Shown here piece by piece: positions 44,853 to 53,709 of a stretch of 64,000 bases of DNA. A program made the translations under genes and the position numbers. Source of the DNA: Candidatus Thermofonsia Clade 1 bacterium (GTDB lineage: Bacteria; Chloroflexota; Anaerolineae; Aggregatilineales; UBA2796); assembly GCA_002794705.1 (NCBI GenBank), contig PGTK01000009.1, forward strand, positions 6,898 through 70,897, read 5' to 3'. Each line of letters starts with the position of its first letter. Position 1 is the stretch's first letter. The notes beneath the pieces were generated by a model. The model made no database searches. It saw nothing but the letters and a program-made list of their open reading frames with translations, and was not told the DNA's origin.

Positions 44853-46601
44853 ATGAACGCCTTTGAGCTATTGCATAACCGCATTGATCTGAGCGCGATC
44901 CCGTTCACGGATCGCGGTTCGCGCCTGCTGATCTTCCGCGAGGGCAACCGCATCGCCATTCGCCTTGCCGAACGCTGGGAGCGCTGGCAGGGCGAGGTCG
45001 GGCATTATCGGCAGCGCCCGCCGATCCTCGATCAGCTGACTGTTTTGAATGAAGACGGCTCACCGCAGCCCTTCGAAGTGGACTCCTATCCGCACTGTGT
45101 CACGCTCTGCACACCGCTAGGCAACTTCGCTTGGACGTTCGTTGAGCCTGAGGCGGTTTTGATCCGTCTGCCTGTGGGCAGCTACGGCTTGACCTTCGAG
45201 GCGCACGCCACCCGCGGCGCTACGGATCGGCGGGGCGGCACGCTGCACGGCAAGCGCAACATCGCCTACACCACGAACGCCCAGATCGTGGAAAATCAGC
45301 TTTTTGCGCTCACAGGCGACCGCTTCCGCATCAACTTGCGCCTGCAGGCACGCGAGGGCAACGTACTCCTGCTCAACATCACGCCGCGCTTGGGCTACAA
45401 CCGCGCTCTGCCGCCGCCCGAAGAGGCAATCGGCGCCTCGCGTGCAGCCTGGCAAGCATGGTTCGACTCCGTGCCGCAAGTCCTGCCTGAGTATGAGTGG
45501 CAGTATGCCCATGCCTGGTGGATCATGCGTGCAGGCTTGCTCAACACGCGCTATTACTTCACGCGAGAGGCGCTTGTGCCGTCAAAAATTCACTATGTGG
45601 GCGTCTGGCAGTGGGATCAGTACTTTCACGCGCTCGCCTATCGGCATATTGATACGCGCCTTGCCGAAGATCAAATCCGAATCGTGCTGGATCATCAGCG
45701 CGAAGATGGCATGCTGCCCGACGCGATCCATGATGAGGGACTGGTCACGCGCTTGACGCGCCCCGTAGATGCCGACGTGACCAAGCCGCCGCTCACGGCG
45801 TGGGCTGTCCTCAAAGTTTTTGAGAAATGCGGGCGTCTCGACTTTCTGAGCGAAGTCTATGAGCCGATCACGCGCTGGCACGACTGGTGGCTGCGCGATA
45901 ACCTGAGCGAGAATGGCTTGTGCCACTATCAGCATCCGTTTTCTAGCGGCTTGGATGATAGTCCGCTTTGGGATGACGGTATGCCCGTGGTTGCGCCTGA
46001 TTTGAACACTTACATCGTGATTCAGGCGGAGAGTCTGGCGCGCATTGCCGCGCTGCTGGGTCTGACAGCGGAGTCGGCGCGCTACCGCGAGCAGGCGCAA
46101 CAGCACACTGCCCGTATGCTAGAGGCGCTCTGGGATGAACGGCGCGGCTACTTCCAGGCGCTTTATCAGGGCAAACCCGTAGAGGTCTTCACGCCTTTCC
46201 AGCTCTTGCCGCTGTGGACAGGCGGTCTGCCCGAGCGCATCAACGCCCGCCTGATCGCCCACCTGACCAATCCGCAGACCTTCTGGGATAAGTGGGCATT
46301 GGCGACGGTCGCGCTGAACGATCCGAAGTTCGATCCCGATCAGATGTGGCGCGGACCGGTCTGGGCGAACATCAACTACCTATTCATTGAGGCGCTCAAT
46401 CGCGTTGGACGCCCTGAACTTGCCGATGCACTCCGCCGCAATACCCTTGAGCTGATCATGCAGAGCCGCGATATCTACGAGTACTACAATCCGCTCACGG
46501 CGGCGCGCCCGCCCAAAGCCGCGCCGATCTTCGGCTGGACATCCGCCGTGTTCATTGACCTCGCCATTCAAGAGACGGCGTATGTGCAACACGGCGGATA
46601 G
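44853..46601 (+). CDS. GH63-like glycoside hydrolase (mannosylglycerate hydrolase/trehalase type)
   Basis: 582 residues, no signal peptide, so cytoplasmic. N-terminal beta domain to about residue 200, then an (alpha/alpha)6 barrel with the signatures VGVWQWDQYFHALAYRH near residue 250, DGMLPDAIHDEG near 288, GLDDSPLWDDGMPVVAPDLNTY near 368, and MWRGPVWANINYLFIEALNR near 500. These fit the GH63/GH37 clan. Possible substrates are glucosyl- or mannosyl-glycerate, or short oligosaccharides; the sequence does not decide. It follows the transporter genes on the same strand and may process the imported sugar. Confidence 0.82.
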   Translation: MNAFELLHNRIDLSAIPFTDRGSRLLIFREGNRIAIRLAERWERWQGEVGHYRQRPPILDQLTVLNEDGSPQPFEVDSYPHCVTLCTPLGNFAWTFVEPEAVLIRLPVGSYGLTFEAHATRGATDRRGGTLHGKRNIAYTTNAQIVENQLFALTGDRFRINLRLQAREGNVLLLNITPRLGYNRALPPPEEAIGASRAAWQAWFDSVPQVLPEYEWQYAHAWWIMRAGLLNTRYYFTREALVPSKIHYVGVWQWDQYFHALAYRHIDTRLAEDQIRIVLDHQREDGMLPDAIHDEGLVTRLTRPVDADVTKPPLTAWAVLKVFEKCGRLDFLSEVYEPITRWHDWWLRDNLSENGLCHYQHPFSSGLDDSPLWDDGMPVVAPDLNTYIVIQAESLARIAALLGLTAESARYREQAQQHTARMLEALWDERRGYFQALYQGKPVEVFTPFQLLPLWTGGLPERINARLIAHLTNPQTFWDKWALATVALNDPKFDPDQMWRGPVWANINYLFIEALNRVGRPELADALRRNTLELIMQSRDIYEYYNPLTAARPPKAAPIFGWTSAVFIDLAIQETAYVQHGG

Positions 46602-46607
46602 TCAGGC

Positions 46608-48983
46608 TCACTCAAGGCGGAAAGTTGCTGCGGCAGGATGCAACACGGTGTTTGTGTAGTAATCGGCGCGCTGCGCGGGCGTGACCAGCTCCAGCACGCG
46701 CAGCGTGTTGCCCACTACAGAGACCGCAATGGTCTCAGTGCCAACTTCTGCGATGAATCGGTAGAACGTCCAGTCAGCGCCGCCCAGACGCACAGTCTCT
46801 AGCTCATCAATGCGCCCGTCTTTTGCCGTGCGCTGCAGACTCTCCAGCAGGCGGCTGACCGTGACGCTACGGAAGGCATACAGGTTCAAGCGCGCCTCAC
46901 CGCCGCCGGAGCGCACGCCTAGCGACGTAGTGCGCCAGCTGCGCGGCACGCTCAGACGGAAGACGCCGCTCTGTGTGGTGATGCGGCGCTCCTCGCTGGG
47001 CAAGGGCTGCGCGTCTAGATAGGCAATTGCCGCCTCTAGGAGCGGATCGCCCTTGCTCAGCACGTTTTCCGCCGTGATCGGCACGCGGATCGTCGGCTGC
47101 ACGCCCTTGCCCTCAATGTGAATCTGCCCGTCGGCGTCAAGAGCGCGTCCGCGTGTATAGACAAACTGGATGTCATCAGGCAAAACGACCTCAAAGCGCG
47201 AGCCGCCTAGTCCCGCTGTGCCATAGTAGCCGACGATCTGCGCCCGATTCTGCAAGGTCAGGTAGTAGCTGAAGAATTCGCAGGCGCTGGCACAATCTGG
47301 GCTGACGATCACCACGACGTTGCCCTCATAGCGCTCATTTTCATCAGGCGGCAAGAGCAGGTTGCGCTCACGCGGATTGATCGTGAACTCGCCCGCTTCA
47401 TCATCGTATTCCGCGCTATTGCCGACTTCTAACGGCGCATTGAAGAATGTGGAGGCAGTGAGCAGAGTCAGGTAGGCGCTGCCGCCGCCATTGTTGCGCA
47501 TATCAATGATCAGCCCATCTTTGCCGTCACGACTCGGCGCTTTGCGGGCTTGCTCTATGGCACGTTGCCACAGGCGCATAGTGAGCGGCAAGTCATCGGC
47601 AAAGCTGTAGAATTGCAGCACAGTGTAGCCTTCCACTTGGCGGGTCTCAATGGGCAGCCAGCGATCAGGCGCTTCAGCGCGGTAGAACGGCTGAAAGTTG
47701 ATCAGCCCGTCTACATCTTGCACAAAAGTGAGCGAGACGCGCTGTGTGGCGCTTGCATTGGGATTGCGGAAAGTGACCTCAATGCTCTTGCCGATCTCGC
47801 CGCGGAAGAGATCGCGCTGCTGCAGGATCAGGCGGTTGTACGGCGTGGCAATGCCCGTATTGCTGAACGGCTGCACCTGTGTGAGCGCCTCCGCAACCGG
47901 GACGCCGTTCACAGCGATGATCTCAGCGCCGATTTGCAAGCCTGAGCGCGCTGCCGGCAAATTCTCGGGCAGGCGGTAGACGATCATCCGCCCATCATCC
48001 AGCAATTGCGCCCAAATGCCGACTCCGCCTAGCGCCGCCCGAATAGCGCTATCAGGCACGTTGTTCATGCCGATATGCCCATCCGGGAAGTAGCGTATGA
48101 GGGCGTAGAGCAGCTGCAGGAATGCCTCACGGCTGGCGACGCGCTGCGCACGCGGACGCAACTCAGCCCGAATCCTCTCATAGTCAATGTCGTAGTACTC
48201 GCTGAAGGCGTATTTCTGCTCCAAGAGCGCGATCAGGCTGTCAAAAGCGTCCAAGTAGCTCTTATCTGAGAGATCGTCCTGAACGGCGGAGGGCGCTTCC
48301 AACAAGTCCACAGCGGCGTGGCGCGGACGGCTGAAAGTGAACGGTTCATCGCTGACATCTACCAATGTGTAGCCGTCGGGCAGGCGCACCAGCGGATCGT
48401 CTTCAGTGAACAGCACTCCGTCGGCGCCGCGCCCAGCAGGGAAGACGCCGCGTCCCTCTTCAGCGAACAGCAAAAGTTTGCCGCTCTTCAGGCGATCGGT
48501 CGTGATGATGGCAGAGCGGTAAGCGCCGAAATACTCGCGCTGACTTAGGAAAGGGTCGCCGAAGAGGTTTGAGATGAGCGCGATCAGGTAAATGCGCACC
48601 TCGCCCGATCCGAAAGCCGTCGGGATACCGGGCGGCTCTTTGGGCAAGAGCAACTCATAAGTGAAAGGCGAGGTGCTGGGATCGCTTGTGACGCGCCCAA
48701 GCACTTGAGCGTCTTGTGGCACATTGGTGCGCTCCGCCACAAAGCCGCCGTTGCGCACATACTCAGAGAGATTGAACATGATCACATACGGATCGGGCGA
48801 GAAAAGCGCAAAACGCAGCGAGGTATAAGCCACCTCGCCGTGCAGACGTTGCACGCCGCCCTCATCCTGTTGAATGGTCGCCACAGGCAGGAGGTCATCT
48901 TGAGCGTGAGTAGCCAGTGGCGCGCTAACGATAGCAAATGCACTCCATACCACAATTAGCGCTCTAAGCGTGAGTCGAGTCAT
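46608..48983 (-). CDS. Secreted S41-family peptidase with PDZ domain
   Basis: 791 residues. A signal peptide covers about 1-28 (LIVVWSAFAIVSAPLATHA). An N-terminal domain of unknown type (30-230) precedes a helical region, a PDZ-like domain around 315-400 (GLQIGAEIIAVNGVPVAEAL), and the S41 core with GLIIDMRNNGGGSAYL and SPDCASACEFFSYYL, where Ser in CASACE is the likely nucleophile. YFPDGHIGMN gives a DGH motif and the Lys of CtpA-type enzymes is replaced (TAGLGG), so it belongs to the tricorn-like S41 branch. A C-terminal domain of about 120 residues follows. Extracellular proteolysis is likely. Confidence 0.87.
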   Translation of the reverse strand: MTRLTLRALIVVWSAFAIVSAPLATHAQDDLLPVATIQQDEGGVQRLHGEVAYTSLRFALFSPDPYVIMFNLSEYVRNGGFVAERTNVPQDAQVLGRVTSDPSTSPFTYELLLPKEPPGIPTAFGSGEVRIYLIALISNLFGDPFLSQREYFGAYRSAIITTDRLKSGKLLLFAEEGRGVFPAGRGADGVLFTEDDPLVRLPDGYTLVDVSDEPFTFSRPRHAAVDLLEAPSAVQDDLSDKSYLDAFDSLIALLEQKYAFSEYYDIDYERIRAELRPRAQRVASREAFLQLLYALIRYFPDGHIGMNNVPDSAIRAALGGVGIWAQLLDDGRMIVYRLPENLPAARSGLQIGAEIIAVNGVPVAEALTQVQPFSNTGIATPYNRLILQQRDLFRGEIGKSIEVTFRNPNASATQRVSLTFVQDVDGLINFQPFYRAEAPDRWLPIETRQVEGYTVLQFYSFADDLPLTMRLWQRAIEQARKAPSRDGKDGLIIDMRNNGGGSAYLTLLTASTFFNAPLEVGNSAEYDDEAGEFTINPRERNLLLPPDENERYEGNVVVIVSPDCASACEFFSYYLTLQNRAQIVGYYGTAGLGGSRFEVVLPDDIQFVYTRGRALDADGQIHIEGKGVQPTIRVPITAENVLSKGDPLLEAAIAYLDAQPLPSEERRITTQSGVFRLSVPRSWRTTSLGVRSGGGEARLNLYAFRSVTVSRLLESLQRTAKDGRIDELETVRLGGADWTFYRFIAEVGTETIAVSVVGNTLRVLELVTPAQRADYYTNTVLHPAAATFRLE

Positions 48984-49071
48984 GGCTCAAGCCTTTTCAT
49001 AAGCCTCGTTTAAGGGATTATATGCTTGAAAAGGCGGGGCGCGTAATGTGAAAATGGTGAGCACTGGTGCC

Positions 49072-49452
49072 TCAGCTGGCTGAGGCACTAGCGCTAGTGT
49101 GTTGATCGAGGTTGAGGTAGCGGCTGAGAATTTCGCGTGTGATGGGCTTCTGCAAATACTCATTGGCGCCGATCTGCAGGGCATAGGCACGCTCGTTATC
49201 GCGCAGGAGGGCGCTGAACATCAAAATCGGGCGGTCGTAGCCGGCGGCGCGCAGGCGGATGCACGTCTCATAGCCATCTTGATTCGGCATCATGATATCC
49301 AGCAGGATCAGATCGGGCTGCAGCTCCAATGCGATTGCCTCGCCCTCCACGCCATCTTTTGCCTCATAGACATCGCATTTCAGCAGGCGAAGCAGCCGCT
49401 TTGTGACAAGGCGAATGGCGGGATCGTCATCAACAACCAGAACTTTTAGCAT
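49072..49452 (-). CDS. Single-domain response regulator (CheY-like)
   Basis: 126 residues from the ATG at 49452. Receiver fold only: acidic pocket DDD (8-10), phospho-acceptor Asp52 in LILLDIMMPNQDG, and Lys in YLQKPI. The tail LNLDQHTSASASAS is a short Ser/Ala repeat. No output domain, so it acts through protein contacts. The partner kinase is not adjacent. GGGAG stands upstream. The stop codon lies inside an 8-bp hairpin (GTGCCTCA/TGAGGCAC, 49067-49088). Confidence 0.9.
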   Translation of the reverse strand: MLKVLVVDDDPAIRLVTKRLLRLLKCDVYEAKDGVEGEAIALELQPDLILLDIMMPNQDGYETCIRLRAAGYDRPILMFSALLRDNERAYALQIGANEYLQKPITREILSRYLNLDQHTSASASAS

Positions 49453-49669
49453 GAGTGCCACTCCCAAGCGCCAGAGGTGCCGCTATGCACGTTTAGAAAT
49501 TCAAATTTCTAGCTAACGGCGCTAGAGCGCTTTTAATATAAGTCTAGCCCTATTTGAGGCTTTTGTACATCCTGAAAGCATAACTATCCTATCGCATAGG
49601 CGCATATTGTGACGCTCGGCTTGAAAGTTAGCAAGTTTGGCTATGCAGTCTGCCAAAGGGGCGCTAGAA

Positions 49670-49718
49670 TTAAAGCACTCCCTTGATGCTTGGCGCGTTT
49701 ATGCCAAAGTGCTTTTAA
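49670..49718 (+). promoter_or_regulatory. Nested hairpin just upstream of the transaldolase gene
   Basis: TTAAAGCACT (49670-49679) pairs with AGTGCTTTTAA (49708-49718), and the inner TTGGC/GCCAA (49690-49694/49703-49707) stacks on it with a 10-nt bulge. It ends 17 bp before the ATG at 49736, so it may mask the ribosome-binding site. The rest of the interval 49453-49669 is AT-rich with no gene seen. Confidence 0.45.
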
Positions 49719-49735
49719 GAACAGGTTAGGTCAGT

Positions 49736-50407
49736 ATGAAAGTTTGGCTTGATACAGCGGTCTTGGATGAAATTCGTGAGGCGGTCTCTTGGGGCGTGGT
49801 GCGCGGCGTCACTACCAATCCCACGCACATTGCCAATGCGGGCGTCACGGACTACCGTGCGCACATCTTAGAGATCATCGAGATTGTGCAAGGACCGGTC
49901 AGCGTGGAGGTGGTCAGCACAGATTGGCAGGGCATGGTGCGCGAGGCGGAAGAGATCGCCCGCTGGTCGCCGCATGTGGTGGTCAAAATTCCGACGATCA
50001 TCGAGGGCTTGAAGGCGATGAAGATCGTCAAGGAGTTTGCCACCATCAACGCCACGCTGATTTTCTCGCCCAATCAGGCGTATATGGCGGCAGCAGCGGG
50101 CGCGCACTACGTCTCGCCGTTCGTCAATCGGCTGGATGCAATTGGGCATGACGGAATGCAGCTGGTGCGGGACTGCGTCACCATCTTCAGGAATTACAAC
50201 TGGGATCGAGAGGTGGTGGCAGCCAGCATTCGCACGTCGCTGCAGGTCTATGAGTGCTTGTTGGCAGGCTCGCACATTGTGACCATGCCCTTCAGCGTGC
50301 TGAAAGGCTTGATGGATCATCCGATGACCGAGATCGGTTTGAAGATGTTCCTAGACGACTGGGCGCGGGTCTCGGCAGCGCTAGGGAGCGCGTTGCAAGG
50401 GCGCTAA
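49736..50407 (+). CDS. Transaldolase, small (TalC/FsaA-like) family
   Basis: 223 residues, the length of the short transaldolase/fructose-6-phosphate aldolase family. The start MKVWLDTAVLDEIREAVSWGVVRGVTTNP is diagnostic; the Schiff-base Lys84 is in VVVKIP, and INATLIFSPNQAYMAAAAGAHYVSPFVNRLD follows. Transaldolase (pentose phosphate pathway) and fructose-6-phosphate aldolase cannot be separated reliably from this. Its stop overlaps the stop of the convergent MgtC-like gene. A leader hairpin precedes it. Confidence 0.88.
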   Translation: MKVWLDTAVLDEIREAVSWGVVRGVTTNPTHIANAGVTDYRAHILEIIEIVQGPVSVEVVSTDWQGMVREAEEIARWSPHVVVKIPTIIEGLKAMKIVKEFATINATLIFSPNQAYMAAAAGAHYVSPFVNRLDAIGHDGMQLVRDCVTIFRNYNWDREVVAASIRTSLQVYECLLAGSHIVTMPFSVLKGLMDHPMTEIGLKMFLDDWARVSAALGSALQGR

Positions 50408-51273
50408 CGCTCATCCTCGCGCTCAGCCGCCTCACGATTCAGGTCATCCAGACGCGCTTGTAGGGCGGGCGTCCCGCTTGGCTCTGGCACAAGGCTCGGA
50501 TCGTACTCATAGACGCTCTTGAAATGCAAGTTGGTCACGTCCACGCGCATGATGGACTTGACCGTGAGCAACTGCTCGATCAGGCGCGGCGCGTCGGTCA
50601 GCGGGAGCGGATGATTTAGCTCTACCAAGAGCGCAGCCGTCTCGCCGCTGGCAGGCTGCATGATAGCGCGGCGGATCGGCACGCCAAGCCGCGTCAGGGC
50701 GTCTAGCGCCTTGCCCACAGCGCGACTATCGTTCGCCAAATACAGGCTGAGCGTGTTGGTAGCACTGCGCTGATTTAGGCGGGTCTCAATGCGCTCTAGG
50801 AGGGTCAGCGTGAGCAGGATCAGCAGCATGGTAGCTGTTGCCAGCCAGCCCATGCCGACTCCCGTAGCAATGCCGATGCCCGCTGCGCCCCAGATGCTCG
50901 CTGCAGTGGTCAAGCCGCGCACAGTGGCGCCGTGCCGCAGAATCGCGCCTGCGCCCAAAAAGCCGATTCCAGAGACCACATAGCTGGCAACGCGCATGGG
51001 GTCGCGCCCTACAACCTGCGGAAAGGCGTAGGCGCCTGCCATGGTCATCAGGCAAGCGCCTAGTCCCACCAGAATATGCGGGCGGAAGCCGCTAGCGCGC
51101 TCATGGCGCGAGCGCTCCAGCCCGATCAAGCCACACAGCACCAGCACTAAGAGCAGCCTGCCAAATAAGACGCCGTCAAATGTGCCGAAGATCGGCGCCA
51201 GCGCCTGCCCTAGCTGGTCTAATAAGGGTTTTAGCTCTGCCCAGAGCGCCTGCAAAAATCTCTCGAAGTCCAT
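50404..51273 (-). CDS. MgtC/SapB-family membrane protein
   Basis: 289 residues. Membrane part about 35-160, with LCGLIGLERSRHERASGFRPHILVGLGACLMTMAG and RVASYVVSGIGFLGAGAILRHGATVRGLTTAASIWGAAGIG, the MgtC signature. The C-terminal 110 residues form a soluble, ACT-like domain. MgtC proteins affect magnesium homeostasis and virulence in pathogens through F-ATPase or transporter control; the role here is unknown. It appears monocistronic. Confidence 0.9.
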   Translation of the reverse strand: MDFERFLQALWAELKPLLDQLGQALAPIFGTFDGVLFGRLLLVLVLCGLIGLERSRHERASGFRPHILVGLGACLMTMAGAYAFPQVVGRDPMRVASYVVSGIGFLGAGAILRHGATVRGLTTAASIWGAAGIGIATGVGMGWLATATMLLILLTLTLLERIETRLNQRSATNTLSLYLANDSRAVGKALDALTRLGVPIRRAIMQPASGETAALLVELNHPLPLTDAPRLIEQLLTVKSIMRVDVTNLHFKSVYEYDPSLVPEPSGTPALQARLDDLNREAAEREDER

Positions 51274-51412
51274 AGTGAGCGCTCCTGATGTAAAATATTT
51301 TGCGCACGGGGCGCCATAGCATTTGCACCAAGCCCGTGAGTGCGCTACGCTTATCCTATCAGAAAGGCGGGCATTTGTATAGCGTGATTACCGCCTCAGA
51401 AGAGGAAAAACA

Positions 51413-51529
51413 ATGGACTTCAACGTCTTCATCTTCATCGGGATTGTGGTCGGCTTGTTTGTGCTGATCGGCGTTGCTGTGGTCACCTACTGGGCAACGA
51501 CAAACGCGCTGCAGGAGCAGGACGAATGA
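51413..51529 (+). CDS. 38-residue single-pass membrane protein
   Basis: MDFNVFIFIGIVVGLFVLI and a further 19 residues; one membrane helix (about 5-27), then a short acidic tail ending LQEQDE. AGAGGAAAAAC precedes the ATG. Its TGA overlaps the ATG of the next gene (ATGA), a sign of translational coupling, which makes it a likely real gene although short. It may anchor or regulate the fumarase-like subunit. No family recognised. Confidence 0.6.
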   Translation: MDFNVFIFIGIVVGLFVLIGVAVVTYWATTNALQEQDE

Positions 51530-52236
51530 GCAGCGCACTAGAAAAGCTACGCCGCCACGATCTGCGCACGCCCATTCGCCCTGAGGATACTGCCAAGCTG
51601 GAGATGGGCGATGTGGTCTACTTGAGCGGCACGATCTTCACAGGGCGCGAGGGCTTCTATCGCCGCCTGCTGGATGAGGGACATCCCTTGCCGCAAGGCG
51701 TGGATATCTCACAGATCAACGTCAATTTTCATTCGTCCCCGGCAGTTGAAGAGATTCGTCCGCCCTCAGCAGATGGGAGCGACCCCGGCGAGTATCGGAT
51801 CAGCGCCACTACTGGCACTGCCTCGTTCCGCTTTGCCAAATGGATGCCGCGCCTGCTGGGCGAGTTCGGCGTCAAGTGCATTATCGGCAAGAGCGGCTTG
51901 TCATCAGAGATTTACAAGGCGCATTTTGTGCCAAACGGCGCGACATACCTGCTCTTGATGGGCTACGGATTAGGTGCGATGTACGGGCAGGCGATTCGGC
52001 GCGTGCGGCAAGTCGTTTGGCGCGAGGAACTCGGTTTGGCGCAGGCCATGTGGATACTGGAGATCGAGAATTTCGGTCCGCTGATTGTAGACTGCGATCA
52101 TCAGGGCAACTCGCTCTTCGAAAAGCTGAATAAGCAGGTAGATGAGCGCCTTGCAGCCGCCTATGAGGGTCTGCCTGAGCTGACGCTGAAGCGTCTGGGC
52201 GAAGTGACGCGCTACGAGGATGAAGTGCTGAGCTGA
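51526..52236 (+). CDS. Fumarate hydratase/tartrate dehydratase beta-type subunit
   Basis: 236 residues of the C-terminal (beta) domain of class I iron-sulfur hydro-lyases: MGDVVYLSGTIFTGREGFYRRLLDEG near residue 27, SATTGTASFRFAKWMPRLLGEFGVKCIIGKSGLS near 90, and the end MWILEIENFGPLIVDCDHQGNSLF. In two-subunit fumarases the alpha subunit holds the cluster and lies next door; here no alpha gene is in the window. It must be elsewhere or the protein works differently. Translation is coupled to the preceding small membrane protein. Confidence 0.87.
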   Translation: MSSALEKLRRHDLRTPIRPEDTAKLEMGDVVYLSGTIFTGREGFYRRLLDEGHPLPQGVDISQINVNFHSSPAVEEIRPPSADGSDPGEYRISATTGTASFRFAKWMPRLLGEFGVKCIIGKSGLSSEIYKAHFVPNGATYLLLMGYGLGAMYGQAIRRVRQVVWREELGLAQAMWILEIENFGPLIVDCDHQGNSLFEKLNKQVDERLAAAYEGLPELTLKRLGEVTRYEDEVLS

Positions 52237-52299
52237 GAGGGCGCGTCTTGCCTTAATTGCCATTGCAGAGCCTCTAAGCGGCTCAAAATGACCTTTGGT

Positions 52300-52327
52300 T
52301 TGTTTGCGAGACGAGTCACGCTATAAT
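52300..52327 (+). promoter_or_regulatory. ftsZ promoter
   Basis: TTGTTT (52300-52305), 16-bp spacer, TATAAT (52322-52327); about 60-nt leader before the ATG. Confidence 0.6.
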
Positions 52328-52389
52328 GGCGGCTTGAAACGTTGCTATGGTAGGGCCTGCAGCAGCCGAATTTTTGAGGAGCGCGCATT

Positions 52390-53649
52390 ATGACTGATGG
52401 AATGGTAAGCGATATGAATTTTGCCATGATCAAAGTGGTTGGCGTAGGCGGAGGGGGGAGCAACGCCGTCAACCGCATGATCGAAGAGGGCTTGGGCGGC
52501 GTGGAGTTCATCGCCGTGAACACGGATAGTCAAGCGCTAACGCTCTCGAATGCGCGCACCAAAGTGCGCATTGGCGAGAAACTCACACGCGGCTTGGGCG
52601 CAGGCGGCAACCCTGAGATCGGGCGCAAGGCGGCTGAAGAGAGCGCCGACGAACTCTATGAGGTGCTGCGCGGCGCCGATATGGTCTTTATTACAAGCGG
52701 CATGGGCGGCGGCACTGGCACGGGCGCGGCGCCGGTCATCGCTCAAATTGCTAAAGAGCTGGGCGCGCTGACCATTGGCGTGGTCACCAAGCCGTTCAGC
52801 TTTGAGGGCGCACGCCGCATCAGCACAGCCGAAATGGGCATTGAGGAACTCAAAAGCCGCGTGGATACCTTGATCGTCATCCCCAATGATCGCTTGCTGC
52901 AAATCATGGATAAGAAAACGCCGCTGAACGCCGCCTTCCGCATTGCCGATGACGTGCTGCGGCAAGGTATTCAGGGCATTTCAGAGGTGATCACAGTGCC
53001 GGGACTGATCAACCTCGATTTTGCCGATGTGCGCGCCATCATGAGCGAGGGCGGCGCCGCGCTGATGGCAGTCGGCACGGCAAGCGGCGATGATCGAGCG
53101 CGCAAAGCGGCTGAGATGGCGGTCAGCAGCAATTTGCTGGATGTGACCATTGACGGCGCACGCGGCATTCTCTTCAATGTGACGGGCGGACCGGATATGA
53201 GCCTGTTTGAAGTCAATGAGGCAGCTGCGATCATCAAAGAGACAGCACATCCTGAGGTGCAGCTGATCTTCGGCGCCGTGATTGATGAAAACATGCGCGA
53301 TCAAATTCGCATAACTGTGATCGCCACGGGCTTTGAGCGTCCCTCTTCGCTCAGCTCACGACCAGCTGCCAAGCCCTCAGCCACTGATTGGCGCGCCCAA
53401 GCCGCTGCAGCCCGCCAAGCAGCACAGTCACACCCGCCGCAGCAAACACAACGTCAACACGCGCCTATCCCGCCTGCTGAGCCACGCGAAAGCCGTGAGA
53501 CGCGCCATACGCCGCCGTCTGCTCCGTCCACACCGCCGCCTCAAGCAACCGCGCCCTCACAGCCTGCCTCGCAGCCGCCCGCGAGCAATCCGCCGAACAC
53601 TTACTCTAGCGACGATCTGGACATCCCGACCTTCCTACGCCGCCGCTAG
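52390..53649 (+). CDS. ftsZ: Cell division protein FtsZ
   Basis: 419 residues. The GTPase starts [33 protein letters not shown]; the tubulin signature is [36 protein letters not shown], and the T7 loop is [13 protein letters not shown]. Residues about 325-405 form a Pro/Gln/Ser-rich linker, and the end DIPTFLRRR is the conserved peptide that binds FtsA and other anchors. It polymerises into the division ring. GAGGAG precedes the ATG. The gene is not next to ftsA or the mur cluster, and ends at a strong terminator. Confidence 0.98.
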   Translation: MTDGMVSDMNFAMIKVVGVGGGGSNAVNRMIEEGLGGVEFIAVNTDSQALTLSNARTKVRIGEKLTRGLGAGGNPEIGRKAAEESADELYEVLRGADMVFITSGMGGGTGTGAAPVIAQIAKELGALTIGVVTKPFSFEGARRISTAEMGIEELKSRVDTLIVIPNDRLLQIMDKKTPLNAAFRIADDVLRQGIQGISEVITVPGLINLDFADVRAIMSEGGAALMAVGTASGDDRARKAAEMAVSSNLLDVTIDGARGILFNVTGGPDMSLFEVNEAAAIIKETAHPEVQLIFGAVIDENMRDQIRITVIATGFERPSSLSSRPAAKPSATDWRAQAAAARQAAQSHPPQQTQRQHAPIPPAEPRESRETRHTPPSAPSTPPPQATAPSQPASQPPASNPPNTYSSDDLDIPTFLRRR

Positions 53650-53666
53650 AGCGACACGCTCCGCTC

Positions 53667-53700
53667 AACAGCCATTCTGGAGTCAGAATGGCTGTTTTTT
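53667..53700 (+). terminator. Terminator after ftsZ
   Basis: AACAGCCATTCTG and CAGAATGGCTGTT form a 13-bp stem with a GAGT loop, followed by TTTT. Confidence 0.93.
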
Positions 53701-53709
53701 GTGCAACTG

